Below are positions 38,153-49,452 of a DNA stretch of 64,000 nucleotides, in pieces. The first letter of the stretch is position 1. Each line of letters opens with the position of its first letter. A program made the translations under genes and the position numbers. Below the pieces are notes generated by a model. The model saw nothing but the letters and a program-made list of their open reading frames with translations. It had not been told where the DNA came from and did not search any database. This DNA comes from Glandiceps talaboti (lineage: Eukaryota > Hemichordata > Enteropneusta > Spengelidae). Where the stretch lies: positions 2,544,716-2,608,715 of the forward strand of contig NC_135557.1 in NCBI RefSeq assembly GCF_964340395.1, written 5' to 3'.

Positions 38153-39872
38153 CTTGAAATGTAAATATGTTCCCCTGGTAGAAAGAAACGGTAATTGTGT
38201 TAAACCTATAAGTAAATTAAGTTCAAAATCGATTGTATTGTATTAAGCTACCCTTTCACAGTGTTTGAACAAAACTATAACGCCGAATATGGCGACAATA
38301 CGTAGTCGGTGCAGAATAGAATACACTTGAATTGTACGTGAAATAGGGTAATGAATAAATTATCATTGTACAAATCTTTAGAAGTCATTAACATATCTAT
38401 GAGATAATAAATATAATATTTATTAAAACATATAAAAAACGATTTTAAACAAACTCTGAGATTTTGGACACATGCATATTTGTACTGTGGAATTCTGCCA
38501 TTTATCGGATCGCATTACTCCGAGTTGTTGGCTTTTGTATTTAAGAAAGCGCAAACAATGGAAGATCCAGGGTTGAAAGAAGGACGACTCCGTAGGCTGT
38601 TGTTTGTGTCTTGGCGATTACCTAGCAACACCAACATAGCAACAACAAAACAACTACATAAAATGATTACAATGTACCAAACTGGTGACGTCATTGATAC
38701 GACTGATACATCGGTTGTATCTAAGACTAAAGACAAAGCAATGCTAAACTTCCAGGTTTACTTTATGTCATTCAAGTAAAGTTGACCAGCTTCACAATAA
38801 AACACTCAGCCACTTATTTCAATGCAAGTTTTAAAAAATCTGGACAATTCCTCTGATTTTTTCCCCCATCAAAATTAAAAACTCATTAAGCTTCTGTGAT
38901 TTCTATAGATGAGAATAGTGATATGGACATGTGTGAATGTCGGTTTACAATTACGAAACTGGGATAACTACTGGCCTGGGGAGTTAACAATCTATTGTTT
39001 TGGAAACATTCCAATTCTACCTAAAACATGCCCTAACGATAGATACACAACAAAAATGCGTTCCTTGGCAACTAGAGAATTGTGAAACCTTACGACAGTT
39101 ATCAACGTCGTGTTCACTTTCAATTCACTTACACCGGGGTGGGGTCCAGTGACGTCACTGGTATAGAAACTAAAAGTAAAGGAGTAAAAATCACCACAGA
39201 CCTCACTATATACACAGTCGCCATTTAATTTCTATAGTGTGGCACATATTTTCCCTGAATTGTTGTTTGAATACATTAACCCTTACATATGCGTTAGCGT
39301 CTTACAAGTTTTGTCTAGACAACAACTAAGTCTGAACACAGACAAGTCTGAAACAGATCGTTACTTATCTGTGGGCTGAACCATGACAATCGCAAACGAA
39401 TCGAACAAACTGTTGCATAAGCCACAGACAATAGAGGGAAGTGTGAACCGTTGAAAAAAGTGATTACGTGCATTCATCAATAATGCAGAATACCATTATG
39501 TCATGTTAATAGACCCATACATGACATCTTCACAACTGTCACTGCCCTCGACTTTTTTTTAAAAATTTTGTTTGACGTAACTTATCAATGACTACACTCC
39601 ATGCCGCAGTTTCTTCAACCAAGTCCCTTTACAAAACTAAATCATACATTCTACAAATTAACGCATAGAGGGTATTTATGAATCGATTAACAAGTAGCAT
39701 CATCTAAGTCCATTTCAAAAACTGCAAATATATGGCAATATTACCACATTACGGAATATATATTGGTTAAAATATACAGTTGTAACAGTAGCTGACATGG
39801 TATTATAGAACATAACTAAAGCAGATTACGTTACTAGTGACAAGTTGCCATCGTGTTCATTTCTTGCATACA

Positions 39873-39999
39873 GGACGTTCCGGCCCCAAGACGTTCCGTC
39901 CCAAGACGTTCCGGCACTACCGGGAAGACGTTCCGGCCCCACCACGTAAAAGTTTCTAACTGGATTGGACGTAGTAAAGACTGGACGTTCCGGCCCCAC
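39873..39999. repeat. Cluster of five GACGTTCCGGCCCC motifs (copy B)
   Basis: Partner of the cluster at 31094-31220, at the same position within the duplicated segment. Confidence 0.6.
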
Positions 40000-40179
40000 A
40001 AATAAAATAACCGTCGTAGAACATGCATTCCCAAGGGGCAGTCCACCGACACAACGGTTAGCGACATGATTTTATTTTACTATAATAATCGATCGTCTTA
40101 TTTGCAGGCGCATCTTGCTAAGGATTCTATTCTGACTAATGGTGTCCAAAATGAAATACAGCATTCCATAACTGACGGG

Positions 40180-41500
40180 ACTATTAATCGATATGTCAAA
40201 CATGCACAGATCCCCAGTAAGGTATTCGTGCTTGTTGATATGATAACCTCCATGACAACGACTGGGTGTGAGAACAATCCAATGACTGTGACGGTCATTA
40301 GACACTGAAAGATGTACATAACGTAAATATAAACTATACTGATAAAGTGGTCTTTGATAAAGAAACCAACGTACCTCTCCAAAAAGTAGAAAATACCAGA
40401 TTTATAAATGGCAGCGTAAGTTTGTTAGCAGTCTGCACACCTTATGGTTGTTAACTCAAACACTGATGTGATATAACCACTTCACTTAATTTAAATTACT
40501 TTCTCTTTTGACTCGGACCAATCAATGACTAGAAGGATTAACGTCATTGCCCTTTGTAATCTCTTCAATAATGAGAATTAGATAAGCTGAATCTTGGTAA
40601 CAATTCATCTAACTGTCACGTGATCATCTACTACTGATACATGTACCACGAAAGTACAACAATACAATGCTACCCGGGATACCATGTTTATTGTTAGTCA
40701 AGTTGAGTGTGATAAATAGTCCCTGTATTAATTAATGTATTGTCACCACTGTTACTATAGTATCGTTAGATTATGCATGGTAGGATAGTGGGGTTGGCTT
40801 ATACCTGCCTGGATTATACATGTATTTGTTCTCAGACGACTAAAAATAGTTTGTGGTCTGAGATTTGTGAGATGGTTAGAAATAACAAATGATCAGCGTC
40901 ATTGTCACCATAGACGCTCGAGAAAGAAGGACAGGAAACTGCCGAAAAATATCAAAGAAAGCAAATGTTTAGTCGAGCGATGTGGGTTAGAATTTACCTA
41001 TTTACTGTTCAAACCTTGGCACTGAAAATGGCGATCTGTAAAGTTTTACAAATAGTTTTTGTTTTCTTATGGTAAAGTATGGATCGTCTACCAACTGTCT
41101 ATGGGCAAAGTAAGCCCACATTATCACCACTATCACAATGTATGTATTAGTGAGATGTTTGGTAAGACCAGCTAATCAACGGCAAATATATACGTATTCA
41201 ATCAGCTTTATGTGATTGAGAGTTGGGCATAGATAATTGTATAAATTAGCATACATAAGGTATGCAAAGATTTTGTCTCACGCTACTAGTCAGAGGAAAC
41301 AGACATTGATATCAACAACAACAGAAATTAATTAGACATAATCGATCGATTGTGTTAAAAAATTGACCCAAGATATACTTACTGAATAGGCTAATTTTGT
41401 AGCAATAACTGTCCGGCAAGTCTTTGCTGTGTGTTGATTAAACTAAGTGATTGGGGACTTTAATTGATGCAAATATTTGGAAATAGTATAGTGGACTAAG
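40180..41500. other. Intergenic DNA; no gene recognised
   Basis: AT-rich sequence 5' of the Ly6 gene. The + strand frame at 40066-40308 continues here from copy B, after a plausible acceptor at 40098-40107, but has no recognised domain. No transposon ends or long repeats were found. Confidence 0.4.
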
Positions 41501-41669
41501 ACATACATACACACACACACACATACATACATACATACATACATACATACATACATACATACATACATACATACATACATACATACATACATACATACAT
41601 ACACACATACACACATACATACACACATACATACATACGTACGTACGTACGTACGTACGTACGTACGTA

Positions 41670-41739
<70 letters not shown>

Positions 41740-41910
41740 TACATACATACATACATACATACATACATACATACACACACACATACATACATACATAAAT
41801 ACATACATACATACATACATACATACATACATACACACACACACATACATACATAAATACATACATACATACATACATACATACATACATACATACATAC
41901 ATACATACAT

Positions 41911-41949
<39 letters not shown>

Positions 41950-42246
41950 CATACATACATACATACATACATACATACATACATACATACATACATACAT
42001 ACATACATACATACATAAATACATACATACATACATACATAAATACATACATACATACATACATACATACATACATACATACATACATACATACATACAT
42101 ACATACATACATACATACATACATACATACGTACATACATACATACATACATACATACATACATACATAAATACATACATACATACATACATACATACAT
42201 ACGTACATACATACATACATACATACATACATACATACATACATAC
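41501..42246. repeat. Compound (ACAT)/(ACGT)/(ACGC)/(AC) microsatellite
   Basis: About 745 bases of tetranucleotide repeats. ACAT units are interrupted by AC runs, an ACGT block (about 41637-41670) and an ACGC block (about 41671-41707), consistent with serial single-base changes spreading through the array. Frames reading Met-Tyr-Val-Cys repeats on the minus strand are spurious. Confidence 0.97.
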
Positions 42247-42404
42247 AATAAACAATCCACCCTGAGGTTGGATTATTTACTGAATACATTTATAAAATTT
42301 AAGTTCTGATTATGTGATGAGGCGGGTGACTGCCATGAGAATATGTTTGTAATTTGTATATGCCTTAATCTCTGTCCCCCTCTTTCTGTCTCTATCGCTA
42401 GTTC

Positions 42405-42429
42405 GTCTCTCTGTCTCTGTCTCTGTCCC

Positions 42430-42463
<34 letters not shown>

Positions 42464-42597
42464 CGTCTGTCCGTCCATCTGCATGTTTGTCTGTCTGTGT
42501 ACGTATGTATGTATGTATGTATGTATGTATGTATGTATGTATGTATGTATGTCGTTCGTCCGTCCGTCCGTCCGTCCGTCCGTCCGTCTGTCTGTCC

Positions 42598-42647
<50 letters not shown>

Positions 42648-42654
42648 GTCTGTC

Positions 42655-42695
<41 letters not shown>

Positions 42696-42728
42696 ATATC
42701 TCGATATCTCTCTCTATCTCGCTCTCTC
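42405..42728. repeat. Compound (GTCT)/(GTAT)/(CGTC) microsatellite
   Basis: Tetranucleotide blocks: GTCT (to about 42470), GTAT (about 42501-42550), CGTC (about 42554-42600), then GTCT again to about 42695. The DNA just upstream (42262-42345) resembles 52398-52475, which is likewise followed by GTCT-type repeats. Confidence 0.95.
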
Positions 42729-42978
42729 AAAAGTGTGGAGTATTGTATAATAATTACACATATAAATATATGGGTTTATTTCGTTGGGGTGTATAAAACT
42801 TTATGACAGCGCAAAAGGGGGAGGGGTGCAAACATTTGTTTTGAAATGTTTTCGCCTCAGCCTTCACCCCCAGGACCGCGGTAAATTCTGCCTTGCAGTA
42901 GACCAACATACAACATGGAATTTTGATTTGGTTTACACACAAGGGATATGGGAACTTGCAAAACAAATTAAATTTATG

Positions 42979-43124
42979 AATGTATGTATGTATGTATGTA
43001 TGTATGTATGCATGCATGCATGCATGCATGCATGCATGCATGTATGTATGTATGTATGTATGTATGTATGTATGTATGTGCATGTATGTATGTATGTATG
43101 TATGTATGTATGTATGTATGTATG
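42979..43124. repeat. (TGTA)n/(TGCA)n microsatellite
   Basis: TGTA units flank a block of TGCA units at about 43009-43040. Confidence 0.95.
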
Positions 43125-43140
43125 TTTATGATTTCATTAT

Positions 43141-43192
43141 TGAGTGAGTGAGTGAGTGAGTGAGTGAGTGAGTGAGTGAGTGAGTGAGTGAG
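43141..43192. repeat. (TGAG)n microsatellite
   Basis: About 13 tetranucleotide units, separated by 16 bases from the preceding TGTA array. Confidence 0.95.
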
Positions 43193-43659
43193 AGATGTGA
43201 TGTCACGAAGTACAAGTCACAATCTATTAATTTCATACTCCGTGTATTTCCTTGAGTAGCGATCCCTGCAGAACAGTTTACATTGTGTTTGCCAAACAAT
43301 CCATAGTTCAATAGACCCTGATGAATGTCAGTTGGTAGTGTAGTTTAGTGTATCAATATTGAGACAACACTTGACCTCCATAGGCCGGTGACTGCATCTT
43401 GTTGTGAGTACATTCTTGTTTGTACAACGTAGAATGCTCCTGGGTGTGTACCCGGGTTGTGTATCTATCCTTAAAACATCAATGGTGTGTATGAAAGCCA
43501 ACTGTAGCAAATATGGTAGTCACGTGATGGAGAACTTATTATGAAAACTTGTGCAAAACATTGATTCAAGCTTCGAGGTACCAGTGATGATTCCTGTCGT
43601 TGTTGCACGTTACACCACGTACGTTTTATTGTAATCTCAGTATGCTATAGCTATAGTGT
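43193..43659. other. Intergenic DNA; no supported gene
   Basis: Minus-strand frames at 43126-43311 and 43328-43510 contain several cysteines, and the second has a KCC string after a possible acceptor. The conserved LCN end of Ly6 domains is missing, so no exon is called. Confidence 0.4.
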
Positions 43660-44037
43660 AAATATGAGTTAGCTATTATACTGTTACCAGATGGGACTTG
43701 AAATTCTTCTGTAAATATGAGTTAGTTATTATACAGTTACCAGATGGGACTTGAAATTCTTCTGTAGATATGAGTTAGCTATTATACTGTTACCAGATGG
43801 GACTTGAAATTCTTCTGTAAATGTGAGTTAGCTATTATACTGTTACCAGATGGGACTTGAAATTCTTCTGTAAATATGAGTTAGTTATTATACAGTTACC
43901 AGATGGGACTTGAAATTCTTCTGTAGATATGAGTTAGTTATTATACTGTTACCAGATGGGACTTGGAATTCTTCTGTAAATATGAGTTAGCTATTATACT
44001 GTTACCAGATGGGACTTGAAATTCTTCTGTAAATGTG
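43660..44037. repeat. 53-bp tandem repeat, about 7 copies
   Basis: Units begin AAATATGAGTTAGCTATTAT and continue through GTTACCAGATGGGACTTGAA. Sites that vary include AGCTATT or AGTTATT, and ACTG or ACAG. Confidence 0.95.
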
Positions 44038-44197
44038 ACAATAAAACTGTTCTTATCAAACGATCATGATGCAACCTAATGCAAGTCTCTGTAATTCCAA
44101 CATGCTGTGCAAGGTGTCATTAATCCAATTCATTATTTACTTTCCCTGACATGTTTGTCACATTTTACTCTTGTAAATTCTTATCTGTCACAAACAG

Positions 44198-44328
44198 GTT
44201 GTATGAGTGCATACTACACACTTAAACGAACCCTGTACAATAATTTGGACAATTCCAGTGATAAACATCATAATGAAAGTAAAAATTACAAAATTCATAC
44301 GTCAAATTGTTGCTTCACAGATTGCACG
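44198..44328 (+). CDS. Possible Ly6-like exon (tentative)
   Basis: A 131-bp stretch between a good acceptor (TTCTTATCTGTCACAAACAG, ending 44197) and a donor GTGAGG (44329). The open frame reads GCMSAYYTLKRTLYNN near its start and HTSNCCFTDCT at its end. The CCFTDC string resembles the CCxxDxC end of a three-finger domain, and tandem Ly6 genes are common. However, no companion exon was found on either side and the final Asn of the signature is replaced by Thr. It could be a decayed Ly6 copy or chance. Confidence 0.27.
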
Positions 44329-44606
44329 GTGAGGAATCAGATGTTAATGAATTTGATAGAATCATACATTCTGCAGTGTTTACTCTGTCATCCATGATAC
44401 AATGGTTGTTGACAACCTGTGGTATTTCTTAATACATACTACAACAATGATGTATACTCACTTTATCGATCTGTAGAAAGTGTACACAATTGAATCATTG
44501 AAAGTGTTCCTTATTTATGAGAAATTACGTAATCGCTTTAGAATGTCAAGCATGTCCCTAAACCAACAACACAACAGGTGTACACATGTATAGTTGGCAG
44601 CTATGA

Positions 44607-44607
<1 letters not shown>
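44329..44607. other. Intergenic DNA; nothing recognised
   Basis: Short non-coding stretch before the next microsatellite, without visible repeats or gene signals. Confidence 0.4.
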
Positions 44608-44637
<30 letters not shown>

Positions 44638-44783
44638 CATACATTACATACACACATACATACATACATACATACATACATACATACATACATACATACA
44701 TGCATGCATGCATACATACATACATACATACATACATACATACATACATACATACATACATGCATACATACATGCATACATAC
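44608..44783. repeat. (ACAT)n microsatellite with GCAT variants
   Basis: About 175 bases of ACAT repeats with a few TGCATGCA units near 44700-44712. Confidence 0.95.
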
Positions 44784-45192
44784 CATCGAAAACCTGTGAA
44801 AAATACCAGACTTAGTTCAGCCTTGTATAAGATAAATGCTATATTTATCTATTAGAGATTTAATCAATTTGAAAACATGAATCTAGGAACACAGTAAAAT
44901 CAAATGTGGTCGAGTTTTAACACGTAACAATCTTTCTGAGCGTGGTTCTACAACAAGCTACATGGTTCTCAGTGTGTATGGAGAACGTGACGCGTAATTT
45001 CAGATCAGCGAATGAGGAATGCATATTTGAATTGAATTATCTGCATATTTGAATTGAATCAATTGTGTGTGTACACAATAACAGCGTTATGTGTGCCCAC
45101 AATCGTCATAAGTAACTGGGTATATGGATTAATTCATAAACTTATGTTCGGAATAGATCAATTCACTTTCGATGGCAGACAACAGCCACTTG

Positions 45193-45375
45193 GCAGGTAC
45201 GCCCCAGAACACAATCCTATTGAGGAGGCTTTTAACAAATTGAAAACAATTTTATGCCAAGATTTCTACCACTCCATTATAAATGTGAGGCTATCACAAC
45301 CATCACTGCTCATGATACGATTGAGTTTTACAGAAATACCAATTACCTTGTAATATAAGACGTGTACATGAACCC
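45193..45375 (+). pseudogene. Tc1/mariner-like transposase, C-terminal fragment (+ strand copy)
   Basis: Encodes RYAPEHNPIEEAFNKLKT and continues to a stop at 45351-45353. The motif corresponds to the SPELNPIE motif near the last catalytic acidic residue of Tc1/mariner (IS630-related) transposases. It is about 94% identical to the inverted copy at 45950-46129, and the two form an inverted repeat with a 574-base spacer. The upstream part of the enzyme is absent on this strand, so it is a fragment. Confidence 0.7.
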
Positions 45376-45949
45376 ATGAATCAGTGGTGGACAATGGAAA
45401 CTGGCCTTGAAGTTGCTGAAAAAAGTATACTTTTTATCACTACGAACTGACAAACATCGATACAAAAACAACACCGGGTTTGTCTGATGTAGGTTGACGC
45501 GACTCTCTGATCAGTTTGTTTATGTCTGTGAAAGTTAGTCATGATGCAACATAAAATTCAAGTGAACGCTTAGAGATTATTTTTGAATTTGGCGCTAAAA
45601 GCCGAATTCGATCATTAGTAGGCTTATGCAATATTTTAAATCAGTACATGTATTCTTTGACAGGTTATACTAGTACAATAAGTGCATTGGACATCATGTT
45701 ATTACATGAAACTCGTCTCATTCCTCTGATTGCAAAGAGCAAGCAAATTTTTCTCAGCTATGCATGGCTACAACACGCAGCAAGATATTAAACTCACAAC
45801 AGTACACTAGCAATATTCCAGTCTGCGCTGAATAACATCAGAGAACATGGGTTTTCCGGACAAATATTTATTCATTACTTTGAATATAGCTTAAAATTTG
45901 TTTTTAACACTAAATAAATAAATACGTCAATGTCTTTCGTGAACTAGAA

Positions 45950-46255
45950 GGTTCATGTACACAACTTATATTATAAGGTAATTGGTATTTCTGGCAAACT
46001 CAATCGTATCATGAGCAGTGATGGTTGTGATAGCCTCACATTTATAATGGGGTGGTAGAAATCTTGACATAAAATTGTTTTCAATTTGTTAAAAGCCTCC
46101 TCAATAGGATTGAGTTCTGGGGAGTACCTTGGTAAAAATACAAGTTCAATCCCAATGTCCTCAAGTCAAATTGGCCAAAAGTAGTTCACCTTCATAACGT
46201 GTATAGGTGCATTGTCAACTACAACTGTGTCGCCAGGTGCTAGGGCTGGTTGTCC
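45950..46255 (-). pseudogene. Tc1/mariner-like transposase, C-terminal fragment (minus strand copy)
   Basis: Read on the minus strand it encodes VVVDNAPIHVMKVNYFW, in which the Asp of DNAPIH is the second catalytic residue of the DDE/D fold. FLPRYSPELNPIEEAFNKLK follows, with the last acidic residue region. A TGA stop interrupts the frame between these motifs, so the copy is dead. The catalytic-domain start is missing; a C/A run and AT-rich DNA (46265-46340) follow on its 5' side. Confidence 0.8.
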
Positions 46256-46428
46256 GTCAACAGAACAAGCTTCAGCCCCCCCCCCCCCAAAAAAAAATAA
46301 ATAAATAAAAAAAATAAATAAATAAATAGATAAATATCATAGATATCCATTAGTGTCACCTGGACCTCGAATAACATCACGTGACTGTACTTCAAGTCGT
46401 CAAATCCGGTTGTCACGTACTTTCCCAG

Positions 46429-46675
46429 TTCTACCTCCACGGTTCTACACAGTTCTACCTCCACGGTTCTACACAGTTCTACCTCCACGGTTCTACACAG
46501 TTCTACCTCCACGGTTCTACACAGTTCTACCTCCACGGTTCTACACAGTTCTACCTCCACGATTCTACACAGTTCTACCTCCACGGTTCTACACAGTTCT
46601 ACCTCCACGGTTCTACACAGTTCTACCTCCACGGTTCTACACAGTTCTACCTCCACGGTTCTACACAGTTCTACG
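46429..46675. repeat. 24-bp tandem repeat, about 10 copies
   Basis: Unit TTCTACCTCCACGGTTCTAC plus ACAG, almost perfect (one GATTC variant near 46561). Because 24 is divisible by three it creates long frames on both strands without being a gene. It lies between two transposase fragments of opposite orientation. Confidence 0.95.
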
Positions 46676-46678
46676 GGA

Positions 46679-46977
46679 AAAAAAAGCCTTAAGTGAAGAC
46701 TATCGTCAACAAGTAGTTACGGATTGGAAGTTTGTGGATGCAACAAAACAACTGGAGTGTGTCTACTACTTAGTTTTTCAAAAGTGGCAGAGAAAATGTC
46801 TGTCCACGACACTACAGTAAAGAATGTGTGGACAAAATTTTGTGAAATTGGTGAATTGAGCAGTTGTCGTCGTGGCTGTCCGCCTCCAGAGATTTTAAAT
46901 CAGCCAGACATCGATTTTGTAGAAGGTTTGAAAAGGGAAAAAAGGCCTTCTATATACAAAACTGCACGAGATCCATG
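46679..46977 (+). pseudogene. Transposase N-terminal helix-turn-helix region, frameshifted
   Basis: Two overlapping frames share the region: LSEDYRQQVVTDW at the start and KVAEKMSVHDTTVKNVWTKF after a frame change, then RRGCPPPEILNQPDIDFVEGL. This has the look of the paired helix-turn-helix DNA-binding region of Tc1/IS630-type transposases, with a Gly-Pro-rich linker. It lies on the strand opposite to the catalytic fragment at 45950-46255. The original transposon has therefore been inverted or these are two separate insertions. Confidence 0.6.
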
Positions 46978-47181
46978 ATGAACTTTTTTTATGTATTTTG
47001 TTGTATTGTCCTGCTGTGGGGTCATGGTTGTTGGCGCCCCCCCCCCCTCCCATTACATTTCAAATTCAGAAGTACGTCCCTATCACTAAACCCGGAACCA
47101 TGGATCGCGAAAAGTTCACGACAGGTTCCTGGTGAGTACACTTGTACGAAAATAATGAGATTCCAGTAATCCATGGGTGGG

Positions 47182-47700
47182 AAGAGACCAATAGTTCAAT
47201 GCAGGATAAACAACTAAATTGTTTTAGTTAGGTTTCAGACCCCCACCCCCACCCCTTCTAACTAAATTGGCAAAATTGAAAATGTTTCAGACAGCACAAT
47301 CGCTTTCAAATCGGTATGTAGTAGAATGTAGCGCGATGTATGTAAAGCCAATGTGTAGCAAGGAAAAATAGTTCTTTTGTTGACACTTTTACTGTACTTT
47401 AGTACCATGCATTTATTATAGCTAAAATTCTTCCGTTTCTCAATTTGACGACATTTTTTAAAGTAATATTTATATTTAGGGGTACAAAACATATCCATCA
47501 AATTGGTTTTGTAGGATGAGAACTAAAACGGTTCAAATCCCCCATCCCCACAACCCCCCACCCCCACAACCCCACCCCACGTGCACCTCAACTAAAGTAA
47601 AAGAATTTATATTTGCTTTATCCAACATTGAACTATTGATTTCGCCTCCTATGCAGTTAGAATTCACTGACTCAGATCTGATGCAAATAGTTTTGTTTGC
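47182..47700 (+). repeat. Dispersed repeat, copy B (related to 5711-6110)
   Basis: Collinear with part of the Harbinger-like element, with an extra C/A-rich stretch near 47540-47580. Small frames on both strands are not supported as genes. Terminal inverted repeats like those at 4293 and 7045 were not found here, so this is probably a fragment. Confidence 0.6.
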
Positions 47701-47730
47701 GAAGTCCCTCAGTTTCATAATAGTCAACTA

Positions 47731-48439
47731 GCCAGCAAAGAGAAATGAAATACCAGTACATTAACATTTAAGCTACGGCAAGAGGATAGGCCAAGGGGTG
47801 TAGATATTTATGCTTTAAATTATCCTCTTATTATGCATCGATTATTGTGTACTCGTATGACTTTTGATTTTAACATGATGTGTAGAGTTTCAGTTCATCA
47901 CTTTGGGAAAACAAAACAAAACAGCTTGGAAACATTGTATATATCTCAGACAACTGTAGACTATAGTGGTCTGAGTATATATCAACATCGTACTATTAAC
48001 CTTCTACTGACTTATACTTTACACAGTAATTATACCGGGTAATATGCAAAGAGGATGGTCTGCAGGTTCCCTCTCCGATTCTTACCGTCGTTGGCGCTAT
48101 AACGCTATCATACTCATGCACATATAATTTTGGCCAATGTATGCATTAACAGGGTTCAAAAGTTCAAAGGAGTGAAAATGAACAAATTTAAATAAGAGTA
48201 AAATACAGACTGTGAAAAAAGATATTAATTTAATTTAATTTTCACCTCATTTCTCTAACAATTCCGACGTGTTTCACACGTAATGCAATTTTTTACATTT
48301 TTTAAAAATGTTTTAATTTGTTTCCATAATTGCTTCAACCCAAAGACTAGATACTTGTCGATTGTACTACTTCTGTGATAGTTTGATGATATGTAATGGA
48401 AGTAAATGAAGATTGGTGTGAACAAGACGAACTTAAGTG
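47731..48439. other. Intergenic DNA; no gene recognised
   Basis: AT-rich sequence with short frames on both strands, none showing a known domain. Confidence 0.4.
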
Positions 48440-49017
48440 TAATATGTAGACTCACAGACTGGTCTATGGTAGACTGTATTCAATTTACCGTAATATGTAG
48501 ACTCACAGACTGGTCTGTGGTAGACTGTATTCAATTTACCGTATTATGTAGACTCACAGACTGGTCTGTGGTAGACTGTATTCAATTTACCGTAATATGT
48601 AGACTCACAGACTGGTCTATGGTAGACTGTATTCAATTTACCGTAATATGTAGACTCACAGACTGGTCTATGGTAGACTGTATTCAATTTACCGTAATAT
48701 GTAGACTCACAGACTGGTCTATGGTAGACTGTATTCAATTTACCGTAATATGTAGACTCACAGACTGGTCTATGGTAGACTGTATTCAATTTACCGTAAT
48801 ATGTAGACTCACAGACTGGTCTGTGGTAGACTGTATTCAATTTACCGTATTATGTAGACTCACAGACTGGTCTGTGGTAGACTGTATTCAATTTACCGTA
48901 TTATGTAGACTCACAGACTGGTCTGTGGTAGACTGTATTCAATTTACCGTAATATGTAGACTCACAGACTGGTCTGTGGTAGACTGTATTCAATTTACCG
49001 TAATATGTAGACTCACA
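48440..49017. repeat. 51-bp tandem repeat, about 11 copies
   Basis: Units begin TAATATGTAGACTCACAGAC and continue TGGTCTRTGGTAGACTGTAT. Variation is mainly CTATGG or CTGTGG and TAATAT or TATTAT, with the same variant combinations recurring in neighbouring units. The 17-codon period gives a false 236-residue frame on the + strand. Confidence 0.96.
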
Positions 49018-49059
49018 GAATTACGAAGTGGACAAAATGGCAGATATTATATATTCGTG

Positions 49060-49310
49060 GTGAGGCATATGCGAATCATTTTAACATACCCATGCAGTAT
49101 CAAGTGGTCCTATTGACTTTAACATCTACATACCACCTCCTCATCAAAGTGTAACTGATCCTTATATCCATCTGTACATATGTGAATAAAGTATCATACC
49201 GTAGTAACCATTCAAGTAGCACACTGTCTCGTGTGTCTGTCTATATCAACCCACTCACATAACTACATATACATCCATCAAAAAGACTTTATACCGGCGA
49301 CGATGATGGC
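49060..49310 (+). mobile_element. Candidate gypsy-type LTR end and primer-binding region
   Basis: AATAAA at 49185-49190 is followed by a pyrimidine/GT-rich stretch and then by CCGGCGACGATGATGGCG near 49296-49313. The latter resembles the GGCGACGA primer-binding context of many Ty3/gypsy elements. The 5' limit of the LTR is not identified. The protease fragment next to it reads in the opposite direction, so the element is rearranged. Tentative. Confidence 0.35.
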
Positions 49311-49319
49311 GTCGAATAT

Positions 49320-49452
49320 TTACATCATCTTTCACTTTCATGAAGTCGTGTTCTTTGAGAACGTTGACTGGTGACCCAGTGTCGATGATAAAGTTCAAAG
49401 TTTTACCTATTGTTAATAGGAAGTGGTTTCTTGTTGTTTTGAATAAAATCAA
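49320..49452 (-). pseudogene. Retrotransposon aspartic protease relic (Ty3/gypsy-like)
   Basis: The minus-strand frame reads FLLTIGKTLNFIIDTGSPVN followed by a short hydrophobic/charged segment. IIDTGSPVN is the active-site DTG loop of retroviral-type aspartic proteases as found in gypsy elements. Reverse transcriptase and integrase are not present nearby, so this is an isolated fragment. Confidence 0.65.

Larger units (their letters stand above)
37628..40179. repeat. 2.55-kb duplicated segment, copy B (holds signal-peptide exon)
   Basis: Near-identical partner of 28849-31400. In this copy the sequence continues smoothly past 40179 into DNA not seen elsewhere, whereas copy A stops at the N gap. 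This copy therefore probably represents the real left-to-right continuity of the locus. Confidence 0.9.

Noticed and set aside
41438-42289. Cysteine-rich Met-Tyr-Val-Cys proteins
   Set aside because: Translations of ACAT/TGTA tetranucleotide repeats in every frame.
43328-43510. Cysteine-containing minus-strand frame with KCCLNID resembling a Ly6 end
   Set aside because: Lacks the final Cys-Asn of the signature and has no matching neighbouring exon.
48406-49116. 236-codon repeat protein
   Set aside because: 51-bp units are divisible by three, so the frame is open by construction; the minus strand is open too and no domain is recognised.
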